Shown here one piece after another: positions 9,735 to 18,646 of a stretch of DNA of 64,000 bases. This stretch comes from Deltaproteobacteria bacterium HGW-Deltaproteobacteria-18 (GTDB taxonomy: Bacteria; Desulfobacterota; Desulfovibrionia; Desulfovibrionales; Desulfomicrobiaceae). The translations under genes and the position numbers were made by a program. Each line of letters starts with the position of its first letter. Positions within the stretch are counted from its first letter, which is position 1. The stretch is taken from NCBI GenBank assembly GCA_002841885.1, contig PHBE01000004.1:205740-269739 (forward strand), in the 5' to 3' direction. The notes under the pieces are model-generated. The model was not told where the DNA came from. It did not search any database and saw only the letters and a list, made by a program, of their open reading frames with translations.

Positions 9735-11105
9735 TCACTTGGAGGCTTCGGGTTTTGTCAGTGTAACCCGCAGGTCGCGGGCCTGTTCTTTCCCGGCCAG
9801 GGCCGGGGTCCTCGTAAATGTGCGGGGGATCTCCTCCCCGGCCAGGACATCGAGATCGGCCAGACGCACGGCCTGATCGGCCAGCACCCGGTGGTACTGC
9901 AGTTCAAGCTCGATGAGCGTCTTCTCGGCCGTCAGCAGGTCCAGCATGGAGGCCTTGCCCGCCTGGTACGCGTCCATGGAGGCATCCAGATTCTGCCGCG
10001 CCTTGGGCACGATGGTCTCACGCAGAAGCTCAAGGCGCCTGGACCCGTCGCGGATGCCGAAAAGCAGCCTGCTGGCTTGGGCCTCTAGGCCCGCGACCTT
10101 GTCCGCCCGCTCCAGACGCGTCGCCCGGGCGGAGTTCTTCGCCTGCCGAACCGCAGCCTGCCGGGCGTCCTGGTCGAAGGGCAGGTTGATGCCGAAGGTG
10201 ATGGCCACGGGGTCCTTGCCTTCATTGACCACCCCGGCCATGCGCGGGGCGTCGGTGTAGATGGACTCCACGCCAACGGTCAGGTCCGGAAAGAACTCCC
10301 GGCGCGCAAGATCCCCGGCCGCATCGGCGGCCTGGGCCTTGGCGTCGAGGGCGGCCAACGCCAGGTTCTGCGCCGTGACGGCTGAAGTGATCCGCCTGTC
10401 ATCCCAGCCCGTAATCATGAACGGCACGTCTTCGGGCATGGGCAGGATCTCGCCGGCGGGCCTGCCGAGCAGAGTGCGTAGGCGCTCGGACAGGGGGAGC
10501 CGGTAATCCTCCAGGGAGGCGATGCGCTCCTCCGCCCTGGCCCGCTCCACCTGGACGCGGGTGAAGTCCGCGTAGGAGGCGCTGGACACGGCGTAGCGTA
10601 CTTCCACCAACGACTCGAAATACTTCAGTATTTCCAACTCCTCCCGAGCGGATTCCAGCGCCTTGCCAAGATAGGCGTATTCGAAATAGGCGGCCTCGAT
10701 ATCCCGAAAAAGGGCCAGCTTGACACTCTGGGCCTGGGCCAAGAGGGCTGCTGCCTCATGTTCGGCCACGGAAGCCTTGAGGTCGCGTTTGCCGAACCAG
10801 GGCAGCATCTGGGACACGCCGTAACGCATGCGCTGCGGGCCTGTGCGCGATTCCGCAGGCACGGTGAAGACGGCAAAGGACAATCTCGGGTCGGGCCAGG
10901 CTCTGGCCTGGGGGACCTTGTCCAGGGCGGCGTCAAAGCGGGCGAAGGCGGCCTGCAGTCCCGGGTTGGCGCGTGCGCCCTCCTCCAGATAGCCATTCAG
11001 GACGCTTTGCTCCGGCCAACTATCCGCGAACGCGGCCTTGCCCGCAAAAGCCAGAACCACGGCTAAACCCCAAACGGCCAAGCGGGTCAGGGACATCTTC
11101 ATCAT
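9735..11105 (-). CDS. TolC/CusC-like outer-membrane efflux protein
   Basis: Outer-membrane factor forming the exit duct of the tripartite pump. A signal peptide (SLTRLAVWGLAVVLAFAGKAAFA) is followed by two OEP repeats with the alanine- and glutamate-rich coiled-coil pattern of TolC relatives (for example ASVAEHEAAALLAQAQSVKL and LDASMDAYQAGKASMLDLL). The chosen start is the first of two adjacent ATGs (11105/11102) after GGAGG. A longer frame open to 11171 lacks a ribosome site and would put 22 residues ahead of the signal peptide. It is the first gene of the operon. Confidence 0.85.
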   Translation of the reverse strand: MMKMSLTRLAVWGLAVVLAFAGKAAFADSWPEQSVLNGYLEEGARANPGLQAAFARFDAALDKVPQARAWPDPRLSFAVFTVPAESRTGPQRMRYGVSQMLPWFGKRDLKASVAEHEAAALLAQAQSVKLALFRDIEAAYFEYAYLGKALESAREELEILKYFESLVEVRYAVSSASYADFTRVQVERARAEERIASLEDYRLPLSERLRTLLGRPAGEILPMPEDVPFMITGWDDRRITSAVTAQNLALAALDAKAQAADAAGDLARREFFPDLTVGVESIYTDAPRMAGVVNEGKDPVAITFGINLPFDQDARQAAVRQAKNSARATRLERADKVAGLEAQASRLLFGIRDGSRRLELLRETIVPKARQNLDASMDAYQAGKASMLDLLTAEKTLIELELQYHRVLADQAVRLADLDVLAGEEIPRTFTRTPALAGKEQARDLRVTLTKPEASK

Positions 11106-11420
11106 CAACCTCCGGCAGAATAATCTCGACGGATGGAAAGCAACTGCCATGCTCAGATGCAAAGCTCCCATTATTCCGGCAAAATAGACCTGAAAATCAA
11201 AATCGGACCATTTTTATATGAATAATACGCGCAACGGATTGCACAAGGGCCATGCACAAAGTCTGCACGGTCGCGAATCCTGCACAATCAGCACAGGCCG
11301 GCACCAAAACAGGAAAAGAAACGGCGCCTCGGACTCCCGTCACGCTGCGATATCCTAGCAACTTGCACGGACCATAGCCAGCGCAATTGCACCGCGAGCG
11401 ACGGCTTCGGCCTGGAAATG
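11106..11420. other. Intergenic region upstream of the efflux operon
   Basis: About 300 nt with no supported gene. It holds the promoter side of the metal-efflux operon. Fragments such as GCACAAGGGCCATGCACAAAG and CCTGCACAATCAGCACAGG repeat the word GCACA/TGCAC, but no clear CueR, CzcR or sigma-54 site could be recognised. Confidence 0.4.
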
Positions 11421-11448
11421 AAAAACCCGGAGGGAGAATCCCTCCGGG
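11421..11448 (-). terminator. Intrinsic terminator of panE-like gene
   Basis: A perfect 10-bp stem CCCGGAGGGA/TCCCTCCGGG with loop GAA (11426-11448) is followed on the minus strand by five T residues (plus-strand A tract 11421-11425). It lies 22 nt past the stop codon of the reductase gene. Confidence 0.9.
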
Positions 11449-11469
11449 CCGAAAAGGAAGAGGCGGGAC

Positions 11470-12405
11470 CTAGCGGGCGCTTTGCAGGCGCTGGTCGAAG
11501 AAGATGAGCTGCTGGTAAACGGTGCGCACGCAGGGCAGCACGACATCGCGGGTGGCGGCGGTGCGCAGGGGCTCGCCGTAGATGGCCTCGACCTCCAGGG
11601 GCCGTCCGTTCTCGGCGTCGAGCATCATGCTCGGTTTGTACGGGGCCATCTGGTCGGTGGAGGCGAGGATGTCGTCGATGAAGGACTCCGGAATTTCCCG
11701 GCCCGCGGAAAGGGCGCCTATCATGACCTCGGTCATGAGTTCGCGGGCCAGTTCCCGCGTGGCCGCGCAGCCCGCAATCTGGTCGGTGGTCGCGCCCAGC
11801 AGTGTGCACGGGCCGTTGAAGGCGATGTTCCAGAAGAGCTTGCGCCAGCGGGACAGGATGAGGTCTTCGCTCCGCTGCACCGGGAGCCCCGCGCTCTCGA
11901 AGACCGAGGCCACGAGCTCCAATTCGGGCGTGATGCCGGCGGGCATCTCGTCGGGACGGTAGTGGCCGAGTTCCACCTTGCCGTAGTCGAGATGGGCGAT
12001 ATGGCCCGGTCCGAGCTTGTTGCAGCACGCGAAGCACAGGCAGCCGACAACCGTGACGCCAAGGCCCAGGCGCTCGATGACCCGTTCGCCGTTCAGCCCG
12101 TTCTGCATGAGCACCACCGTGCCCCCCTCCTTGCAGACAGGTCGCAGCAGCTTCTCCAGCAGATGGTTGGTGGTCGTCTTGGTGGCCACGAGCACCAGCT
12201 CGCAGCGCGGCATGTCCTCGGGGTGCCCGTAGGCGCGGACCCGGGGAAAGAACATGTCCCCGTCCACGGAATCGACGCGCAGCCCGTACTCGCGGACGTG
12301 ATCGAAATCGGAATGGAAGAGAAAGTGAACCTCGTGCCCGGCCTGCAGCAGCCGGGCTCCGTAGAAGGCGCCGATGGCGCCGGAACCGATGATGGCAATC
12401 TTCAT
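11470..12405 (-). CDS. panE: 2-dehydropantoate 2-reductase (ketopantoate reductase family)
   Basis: NADPH-dependent reduction of ketopantoate to pantoate in pantothenate/CoA synthesis is the canonical family role. The Rossmann motif MKIAIIGSGAIGAFYGARL opens the protein. Conserved features include the KTTTNH region after the coenzyme domain and the catalytic-domain text LFWNIAFNGPCTLLGAT, where the Lys/Asn/Glu site of the family resides. ATG 12405 was chosen; a GTG two codons earlier (12411) is possible because AAGGA lies close to it. The gene stands alone with its own terminator. Some PanE paralogues act on other 2-keto acids, so substrate is moderately certain. Confidence 0.85.
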   Translation of the reverse strand: MKIAIIGSGAIGAFYGARLLQAGHEVHFLFHSDFDHVREYGLRVDSVDGDMFFPRVRAYGHPEDMPRCELVLVATKTTTNHLLEKLLRPVCKEGGTVVLMQNGLNGERVIERLGLGVTVVGCLCFACCNKLGPGHIAHLDYGKVELGHYRPDEMPAGITPELELVASVFESAGLPVQRSEDLILSRWRKLFWNIAFNGPCTLLGATTDQIAGCAATRELARELMTEVMIGALSAGREIPESFIDDILASTDQMAPYKPSMMLDAENGRPLEVEAIYGEPLRTAATRDVVLPCVRTVYQQLIFFDQRLQSAR

Positions 12406-12411
12406 TTTCAC

Positions 12412-12811
12412 TGCATCCTTGTCTGCAATTCTTATGGAAATCGGGGAGATTTAATGGAACGCGCCCGCCCATGCCGGCGTCAGGCCATGCACTGCGGACC
12501 GCCCGCACCCTTTCGGGAGGGCATTACGTCGCGCACGGGGGGCCTGCGTGTCAAGGCGGGCCCCGGCCCGCCGCGGACTATCTGGTGGTCCCAGACGGTT
12601 CCGCGCTGCCGGGGCGAAAACAGGGAGCTCACATAGCCATCGGCACCTTCGACTACGCGCATCTGGTTGAACTGTGGACGAGCTGCAACCTGCTCCTGCT
12701 GCACCTCGTCCGGGTCGTGAACCCCGCCGCAAAAAAAAACACGTCCGGGGCCTCGGCCTTCTTTACAGCCTCTCTCCACAGGCCTAGGGTGCGCGCGAAC
12801 GGAGGTGCGCG
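12412..12811. other. 400-nt gap, no confident gene
   Basis: Contains an A9 run (12731-12739 region), a perfect 8-bp inverted repeat GGCGGGCC/GGCCCGCC near 12560, and a short stem CCC-TTTC-GGG near 12510. A minus-strand open frame (12480-12779) has plausible codon use in its second half but no recognisable domain and is broken relative to a second frame at the A9 tract. It could be a decayed gene. The promoter of the AEC transporter must lie at the right end. Confidence 0.35.
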
Positions 12812-13726
12812 GTGAATGTTCTTCAGACTATCCTGCCGATTTTCATACTTATTCTGACAGGTTTCGTGCTCCGCAGGGCGGAATTTCCGAGCGCGGCCTT
12901 CTGGCCCCAGGCCGAGCGCCTGACCTACTACGTGCTCTTCCCGGCCCTGCTCGTGAACAAGTTGACCTCCATGCACATCGGCGAGCAGCCGGTGCAGTTC
13001 ATGGCCGCGACCCTGCTGGTCTCCATCACCCTCATCGCGCTCGTCCTCATGGCCGCACGGCCCCTGGTGCAGAAGAACGGCCCGGCCTTCACCTCCATCT
13101 TCCAGGGGGCCATCCGGCCCAACACCTACATTTGCCTGTCGGCCGCGGGCGGGCTTTTCGGCGACGAAGGCCTGTCCCTCTCGGCCGTGGCGCTCATGAC
13201 CATCATCCCCCTGGTCAACGTGCTCTGCGTGCTGGTCCTGACCAGGCACGGCCGCGACACGAACGTGCGCGGCTTGCGCGAGACCCTGGTGCAGCTGGGC
13301 CGCAACCCGCTCATCCTGTCCTGCGCCGGCGGCTTCGCCCTGTACGGCGCAGGCGTGACCCTGCCACCGATGCTGCAGGAAGGCATGCACCTCATGGGCA
13401 GCGCCTCCCTGCCCCTGGGCCTGCTGGCCGTGGGCGCGGGGCTGTCCTTTTCCGCCGCCCTGGCCGGGTGGAAGGACATCGTGGTAAGCTCGGCCATGAA
13501 ACTTCTGGCCCTGCCCTTCCTGGCCTTCGCCATCGGCCGGGCCTTCGGGCTTTCGGGCGCCCCTTTGGGCGTCTGCCTGGTCTTCACGTCCGTCCCGGTC
13601 TCGGTCTCCTCCTACATCCTGGCCCGGGTCCTCGGCGGCGACCACGACCGCATGGCCGCCATCATCACCGTCCAGACCCTCATCGCCCTGCTGACGCTGC
13701 CCCTGGTGCTGGGCCTGCTGCTCTGA
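12812..13726 (+). CDS. AEC-family transporter (auxin efflux carrier type)
   Basis: 304-residue inner-membrane permease with about ten predicted membrane segments, starting NVLQTILPIFILILTGFVLR. The family mark is the conserved central motif QGAIRPNTYICLSAAGGLFG (Asn/Thr in a broken helix) and a matching C-terminal half (PLGVCLVFTSVPVSVSSYIL). Bacterial AEC proteins export or exchange organic acids such as malate or malonate; the substrate here is unknown. ATG 12812 follows GGAGGTGCGCGGTGA. It is convergent with the GNAT gene. Confidence 0.85.
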   Translation: MNVLQTILPIFILILTGFVLRRAEFPSAAFWPQAERLTYYVLFPALLVNKLTSMHIGEQPVQFMAATLLVSITLIALVLMAARPLVQKNGPAFTSIFQGAIRPNTYICLSAAGGLFGDEGLSLSAVALMTIIPLVNVLCVLVLTRHGRDTNVRGLRETLVQLGRNPLILSCAGGFALYGAGVTLPPMLQEGMHLMGSASLPLGLLAVGAGLSFSAALAGWKDIVVSSAMKLLALPFLAFAIGRAFGLSGAPLGVCLVFTSVPVSVSSYILARVLGGDHDRMAAIITVQTLIALLTLPLVLGLLL

Positions 13727-13750
13727 CTCAGGCGGCGGCACACAGTGCGC

Positions 13751-14209
13751 CTACGCCTTCGGCGACAGCCTTTTTTTCATGCACACACTGTGCTCAAGGC
13801 CGACGTAGGGACCGTAGTTCTCCGTCACCTCATAACCCATGCCGCGGTAGAGGCCGATGGCCTCGGGCTGCCCCTTGCCAGTCTCGAGAACGGCGCGGGT
13901 GAAACCCAATTCAGCGGCCCACTCTTCCAGGGCCTGGACGGCAGCCCGTCCATGCCCCTTGCGGCGTTGCCCCTCAGCCACGAACATCCGCTTCATCTCG
14001 ACCGTCTCCACGTCCATGACCTTGAAACAGCCGCAGGCGGCCGGCTCTCCATCGACATACCCGATGACGGCCGTATCGATGGGCGCGATGCGATTGTGCT
14101 TGTCGTATTCTGCCTGTGCGGCGCCATACCGCGCGCGCAATTCCGCATCGAGGGCGGCGGTGAGGCGCCTGAAATCCTCATGCGTGTTTTTGGTTCGCAC
14201 GATGACCAT
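13751..14209 (-). CDS. GNAT-family N-acetyltransferase
   Basis: 152 residues with the acetyl-CoA-binding motif A pattern VEMKRMFVAEGQRRKGHGRA (R/QxxGxG/A as QRRKGHGRA) at about residue 80, and motif B LYRGMGYEVTENYGPY near the end. The substrate is unknown. It lies 3 nt downstream of iorB on the same strand, so it may be co-transcribed with the indolepyruvate oxidoreductase, but nothing in the sequence links it functionally. Confidence 0.85.
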   Translation of the reverse strand: MVIVRTKNTHEDFRRLTAALDAELRARYGAAQAEYDKHNRIAPIDTAVIGYVDGEPAACGCFKVMDVETVEMKRMFVAEGQRRKGHGRAAVQALEEWAAELGFTRAVLETGKGQPEAIGLYRGMGYEVTENYGPYVGLEHSVCMKKRLSPKA

Positions 14210-14212
14210 GAC

Positions 14213-14782
14213 TCAGGCCTCGCGGAACAGCTGCAGGTTCGCCTCCAGCACAGCGCCCTTGAGCAGGTCGTTCATGGCCTGCTCGTAATGCCCGGCGGTT
14301 ACTCCGGGTATGAGCCCTTCCCTGCTGACGACCGAAAGCACGGCGATGTTCTGCATGCGCGGGTCGGCGATGTCCGGACGGATGACCGCATGGACCGTGA
14401 CGCCGCGCGAAGAGGCGGCCCGGGCGACGTCCTCGCCTGAGATTTCCGGAACCGTGCCGAGGCGCACGGGCAGGGGCTGGAGCACGGTATCGTAATAGAC
14501 GAGAGTGGCGCCCTCCTTCAGGGCGGCCTGCATGGCGCGCAGGCCCTCGTGGCGTTCGAGGCCCACGGCCAGGTCCGCCTCGCCCGCGGGGATCATGGGA
14601 CTGTGGGCGGAATCACCGAGCCGAATCTGGGACACGACGATGCCGCCGCGCTGGGCCAGTCCGTGGGTGTCGACGGCCTTGGCGGCATGACCGGCGTGGT
14701 CGGCCGCGCGCAGGATGATCTCGCTCAGCAGGCCGATGCCCTGCCCGCCGACGCCGCAAAGGTATATGTTGAAGACGTCCAT
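14213..14782 (-). CDS. iorB: Indolepyruvate:ferredoxin oxidoreductase, beta subunit
   Basis: 189-residue gamma-type domain of 2-oxoacid:ferredoxin oxidoreductases. It begins VFNIYLCGVGGQGIGLLSE, the canonical glycine-rich start, with THGLAQRGG in the conserved second motif. With IorA it oxidatively decarboxylates aryl pyruvates to aryl-acetyl-CoA and reduces ferredoxin in the cytoplasm. Length is typical. It lies 10 nt downstream of iorA. Confidence 0.93.
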   Translation of the reverse strand: MDVFNIYLCGVGGQGIGLLSEIILRAADHAGHAAKAVDTHGLAQRGGIVVSQIRLGDSAHSPMIPAGEADLAVGLERHEGLRAMQAALKEGATLVYYDTVLQPLPVRLGTVPEISGEDVARAASSRGVTVHAVIRPDIADPRMQNIAVLSVVSREGLIPGVTAGHYEQAMNDLLKGAVLEANLQLFREA

Positions 14783-14792
14783 GTGATGCTCC

Positions 14793-16655
14793 TTAACGGG
14801 TGATGGCCTTGCTGGGACAGGTCTGCATGCAGGAGCCGTCGCCGATGCACAGCTCCGGGTTCACGGTCACGCTTCCGTCGGCGGCCCGGATGAAGCTCGG
14901 GCAGGCGAAGTCCTGCACGCAGACGTGGGCGCGGGTGCAGACACTCTGGTCGATGGTCACGTGCCGGTCCACGTAGCCGCTCTTGCGGCGCTGGTTGCGG
15001 GTGAAGAGCAGCATGCAGGGATGCCGGGCGATGACCACGCTGAAACCCTCAACGGCCATGGCCTGGCGCATGAGGTCCGTCAGCTCGGCCTGCTTGTAGG
15101 TGTCGGTCTCGAAGATGTGCTTCACCCCCAGCCCCTCCAGCACCTGACGCACCGGGATGGCGTCCGTCACCTCGTTGAAGTTGCGCCCCGAGGCCGCGTG
15201 GTCCTGATGGCCGGTCATGGCCGTGGTGCCGTTCTCCATGAGCACCAGGGTCAGGTTGTGCCGGTTGAAGAGTGCGTTGACGATGCCCGGCAAACCGGCG
15301 TGGAAGAAGGTCGAGTCGCCCAGGAAGGCCACGACCCTGCGCGTGTCGTTGAACAGGGTCAGTCCCGCGCCCATGCTCGTGGAGGCGCCCATGCACAGCA
15401 GAATCTCCCCCATGCGGTACGGCTCCATGAAGCCCAGGGTGTGGCAGCCGATGTCGGCCACGGTGATGGCGCCCTCGGGCAGGGCCTTCCTGATGGCGTA
15501 GAAGGCGCTGCGGTGGCCGCACCCCGGGCACATCTGGGCCGGCCGCGCGGGCACGGGGACAAGGGGTGCGGCAACGGCCTTCCGCGGCGGGATCATGTCC
15601 GGCCAGTCGCGGTGCAGGATGTCACGGACCTTGTCCGCCGTGTACTCGCCGATCCAATCCCCGTCGTCCTGCTTGCCGATGATCTTCGTCGAAAGCCCCA
15701 GGTCGTAGGCCAGGGCCTTGATGTCCTTCTCCAGGGTGTCGTCCAGCTCCTCCAGAACCTTCACTTCCCCGTGGGAGGCCAGGAACTCCTCCACCGCCTT
15801 TCGGGGCATGGGGTACGGCATGGCCAGCTTGAGCACGTCGGGCCGGTCGGTGAGCCCTTCCAGGACGTCGGCCACGGACAGGGCGACCATGCCCGAAAGG
15901 ATGATACCGCGCGAACTGCCCTGCCCCGTGACCGTGTGCAGGCCGCGCCCGTCCACCCAGGAGTCCGCCTTGCGCAGGTTCTCCAGGGCCGTGCGCTTCT
16001 TGGGGAACACGGCAACGGTCAGCGGGATGTAGGGGCCGTTTGCGGTGTCGAAGCGCGGTTCGTTCTTCGGCTCCACCGGCGTCCAGCCCGCGAAGGACAC
16101 TTTCGCCTTGGCGTGGCAGACGTGGGTGGTCAGCCTCAGGATGACGGGCCGGCACAGTTCCCGGGCCAGAGACGCCGCCTCCTTGTAGTAGGCGTAGACC
16201 TCGGCCGGGTCGGCGGGCTCCAGGACCGGGGTGTAGCTCATGGCCGCGTAGTGCCGGTTGTCCTGCTCGTTCTGGGAGGAGTTGGCGCCGGGGTCGTCGC
16301 CAAGCACGATGACCATGCCGCCGATGAGGTTCAGAAGCGAAAGCTGCACAAAAGCGTCGGCGGCGACGTTGAGCCCCACGCTCTTGAAGAAGACCGTGGA
16401 CAGGTAGCCGTTCAGGGATGCGCCGAGCGCGACCTCCGTGGCCACCTTCTCGTTGGTTGAAAATTCGAAATAGAAGGGCCGCTTTTCGGGCGGGATGGAC
16501 TGGATGGCCGCGGCGATCTCCGGCGTCGGAGAGCCGGGATAGGACGTGACCACACGCGTCCCGGCCTCGACCATGGCCCGCACCAGGGCCGTGTTGCCCA
16601 TGACGATCTCCGAAAACGGCGCCCGGGTGGTGAGCATTTCTCCCATGTACTTCAT
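14793..16655 (-). CDS. iorA: Indolepyruvate:ferredoxin oxidoreductase, alpha subunit
   Basis: 620-residue thiamine-diphosphate enzyme. The N-terminal pyrimidine-binding domain starts GNTALVRAMVEAGTRVVTSY. The TPP domain carries CPGCGHRSAFYAI, GDSTFF and the NALFNRHNLTLVLMENGTTA segment. The C-terminal ferredoxin domain is unusual: its two motifs read CTRAHVC...CP and CIGDGSCMQTCP, so the second cysteine of each CxxCxxC is replaced (Ala and Asp). CxxDxxC motifs are known from ferredoxins with labile or three-iron clusters. The start at 16655 follows GAGGACCCAC; an upstream frame to 16679 is less likely. Confidence 0.92.
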   Translation of the reverse strand: MKYMGEMLTTRAPFSEIVMGNTALVRAMVEAGTRVVTSYPGSPTPEIAAAIQSIPPEKRPFYFEFSTNEKVATEVALGASLNGYLSTVFFKSVGLNVAADAFVQLSLLNLIGGMVIVLGDDPGANSSQNEQDNRHYAAMSYTPVLEPADPAEVYAYYKEAASLARELCRPVILRLTTHVCHAKAKVSFAGWTPVEPKNEPRFDTANGPYIPLTVAVFPKKRTALENLRKADSWVDGRGLHTVTGQGSSRGIILSGMVALSVADVLEGLTDRPDVLKLAMPYPMPRKAVEEFLASHGEVKVLEELDDTLEKDIKALAYDLGLSTKIIGKQDDGDWIGEYTADKVRDILHRDWPDMIPPRKAVAAPLVPVPARPAQMCPGCGHRSAFYAIRKALPEGAITVADIGCHTLGFMEPYRMGEILLCMGASTSMGAGLTLFNDTRRVVAFLGDSTFFHAGLPGIVNALFNRHNLTLVLMENGTTAMTGHQDHAASGRNFNEVTDAIPVRQVLEGLGVKHIFETDTYKQAELTDLMRQAMAVEGFSVVIARHPCMLLFTRNQRRKSGYVDRHVTIDQSVCTRAHVCVQDFACPSFIRAADGSVTVNPELCIGDGSCMQTCPSKAITR

Positions 16656-16763
16656 GTGGGTCCTCGCTGTAGGGAGCATTCATGTCCCGTGAAAATGGGT
16701 TCTCGATTCACAATTGCCTACCCCACGCCCGGGCCGGAGGCAACGTCCCACGCGGAGGAAACC

Positions 16764-17126
16764 ATGTCTGATCTGAGCTTCACGAAAATCGAACAGAGCA
16801 TCAAGGACCGCAAGCGCCTGCACCTGACCTTCCTCAAAAACGTCAAGACCTACGCCCCGTTTTTGGAACTGGAAAAACAGGCTTTCTGCGACGGCGCCCT
16901 GAGCCGCAAGGCCAAGGAACTCATGGCCCTGTCCATCTCCATCGTCACCAAATGCGAACCCTGCATGGAATGGCACCTGGACCAGGCCATGCAGGCCGGC
17001 GCCACGGACGAGGAGATCTACGAGACCATCGACGTGGCCATCGAGATGGGCGGTGGCCAGGCCGGGGCGTACGCGCGGTTCGTGCTGAAGGCCATGGAGT
17101 ATTTCAAGGGGAATCGAAACGAATGA
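16764..17126 (+). CDS. AhpD-like carboxymuconolactone decarboxylase-family protein
   Basis: 120 residues, all-helical CMD fold, with the redox motif CEPCMEWHLDQA (CxxC plus His four residues later) in the middle, as in AhpD-type disulfide reductases. ATG 16764 is preceded by CGGAGGAAACC; an in-frame upstream start at 16656 is not supported. Divergent from iorA. Likely role is peroxide or thiol-redox defence, but no peroxiredoxin partner is adjacent. Confidence 0.8.
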   Translation: MSDLSFTKIEQSIKDRKRLHLTFLKNVKTYAPFLELEKQAFCDGALSRKAKELMALSISIVTKCEPCMEWHLDQAMQAGATDEEIYETIDVAIEMGGGQAGAYARFVLKAMEYFKGNRNE

Positions 17127-17416
17127 GGGGGGGGGCTGAGCGACGGCATGTCGAGGGCAGGAATTCGCGCCAGAGAGGACGTTGACAACGCCTTCGTTGC
17201 GCCATGACAACCAAAAACAATATTGAAAATTCAATTAACTGGATTTATTGATTTAATACCCTGTGCTACACGGGAAAACTTACAATTGGACGGACACATA
17301 TTTTCAATCAGCCGAACGCCCATCGCTCACTGCGGATTTACTCAACAGATTGAGTAAAAACTCTCAATTCAGAATATTTCCTTATTTCTTAGCCAGTTAC
17401 GATATGCGCTATCCAT
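17127..17416. other. AT-rich intergenic region
   Basis: About 290 nt between convergent genes, with a marked drop in GC between 17200 and 17420. It contains a G9 run just past the AhpD-like stop codon, and a perfect 8-bp inverted repeat TTACTCAA-CAGA-TTGAGTAA near 17337-17356 with no T tract. No coding frame is supported. Confidence 0.4.
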
Positions 17417-17450
17417 AAAAAAACGGGAGCCCGGATGGTCCGGACTCCCG
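17417..17450 (-). terminator. Terminator of the polyamine operon
   Basis: Stem CGGGAGCCCGGA/TCCGGACTCCCG (one mismatch, loop TGG) followed on the minus strand by a run of seven T residues. It lies 27 nt past the nspC stop codon. Confidence 0.88.
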
Positions 17451-17476
17451 CGTTTCTGTATGGTTCCCGAAGGGTG

Positions 17477-18646
17477 TCAGGACAACCGACCCTTGAAATC
17501 CTCGTATCCGAAGGTCCGCACCACCCGCATGGACCCGTCCTCGGGTTCGAAGGTGGCGATGGACGGCAGCTGGATGCCGTTGAAGGTGTTGGTCTTGACC
17601 ATGGAGTAGTGGGCCATGTCCGTGAAGACGAGGCGGTCGCCCGGTTCCAGGGGCTTGTCGAAGGAGTACTCCCCGGCCACGTCGCCGGCCAGGCAGGACT
17701 GGCCGCCCAGGCGGTAGGTGTGGGTCTTCTCGCCCGGCAGGCCGGAGCCGACGATGTGCGGGCGGTAAGGCATCTCCAGCACGTCGGGCATGTGCGCCGG
17801 AACCGAGGTGTCCAGGATGGCGATGGGCATGTCGGCTTCGGTCACGTCCAGAACCGTCGAAACCAGGTAGCCCGTGTTCAGGGCCACGGCCTCGCCGGGC
17901 TCCAGATAGACCTGCACGCCGTGGCGCTGCTTGAACTCGCTGATAAGCCGGCAGAGCAGGTCCACGTCATAATCGGGGCGGGTGATGTGATGGCCGCCGC
18001 CGAAGTTGACGTACTGCATGCGCCCAAAGAACTCGGCGAAGTTTGCCTCCACCGCGGCAATGGTCCGTTCCAGGCAGTCGGCGTTCTGCTCGCAGAGGTT
18101 GTGCCAGTGCAGGCCAGTCACCCCTTCCAGCAGGTCGGGGCGAAAGTCCTTGCGCCGCACGCCCAGGCGCGAACCCGGCGAACACGGGTCGTAGATGGGC
18201 ACCGCGCCTTCGGAATGCTCGGGATTGATGCGCACGCCCAGCTCGATGTCCCGTCCCAGGCGCTTTGCCTCACCTTCGATGAGGCCGCGGAACTTCTCCA
18301 GCTGGTAGAAGGAGTTGAAGACGATGTGGTCAGCCGTGGTGCACAGATCGAAGATGTCGGTTTGGGAGTAGCCGGCCGCGAAGGCGTGCACCTCGCGCTT
18401 GAACTCTTCCCGTCCGAGCCTGGCTTCATGCGGCGAACTGGCGCAGACTCCGTCGAGCACCTGGCGCAGCATTGGAAACAGGCTCCACATGGCAAAGCCC
18501 TTGAGCGCCAGCAGGATCTTGCAGCCCGTGCGCTCCTTGACCCCGGCCAGCACATCGAGGTTGCGACGGATGAGCCCCAGGTCGACCACGAAGGATGGCG
18601 TGGCGACCTGATGCGCATCGAAGCGGAATGCGGTGCGGCCGTCCAT
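17477..18646 (-). CDS. nspC: Carboxynorspermidine/carboxyspermidine decarboxylase
   Basis: PLP-dependent alanine-racemase-fold decarboxylase, last step of the aspartate-semialdehyde route to spermidine or norspermidine. The PLP lysine lies in CKILLALKGFAMWSLFP. The glycine loop is YVNFGGGHHITRPDYD, and the active-site cysteine region is LGGQSCLAGDVAGEY. The start is the ATG that shares its A with the stop codon of the preceding dehydrogenase gene (18646). The 34-residue upstream extension of the open frame overlaps that gene and is rejected. Order speA, dehydrogenase, nspC gives a nearly complete polyamine pathway in one operon. Confidence 0.93.
   Translation of the reverse strand: MDGRTAFRFDAHQVATPSFVVDLGLIRRNLDVLAGVKERTGCKILLALKGFAMWSLFPMLRQVLDGVCASSPHEARLGREEFKREVHAFAAGYSQTDIFDLCTTADHIVFNSFYQLEKFRGLIEGEAKRLGRDIELGVRINPEHSEGAVPIYDPCSPGSRLGVRRKDFRPDLLEGVTGLHWHNLCEQNADCLERTIAAVEANFAEFFGRMQYVNFGGGHHITRPDYDVDLLCRLISEFKQRHGVQVYLEPGEAVALNTGYLVSTVLDVTEADMPIAILDTSVPAHMPDVLEMPYRPHIVGSGLPGEKTHTYRLGGQSCLAGDVAGEYSFDKPLEPGDRLVFTDMAHYSMVKTNTFNGIQLPSIATFEPEDGSMRVVRTFGYEDFKGRLS

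Noticed and set aside
12480..12779. 99-codon minus-strand frame as a gene
   Set aside because: No domain, no clear ribosome site, and the left part conflicts with an alternative frame across an A9 tract. It could be decayed coding DNA, so it is only mentioned in the gap note.
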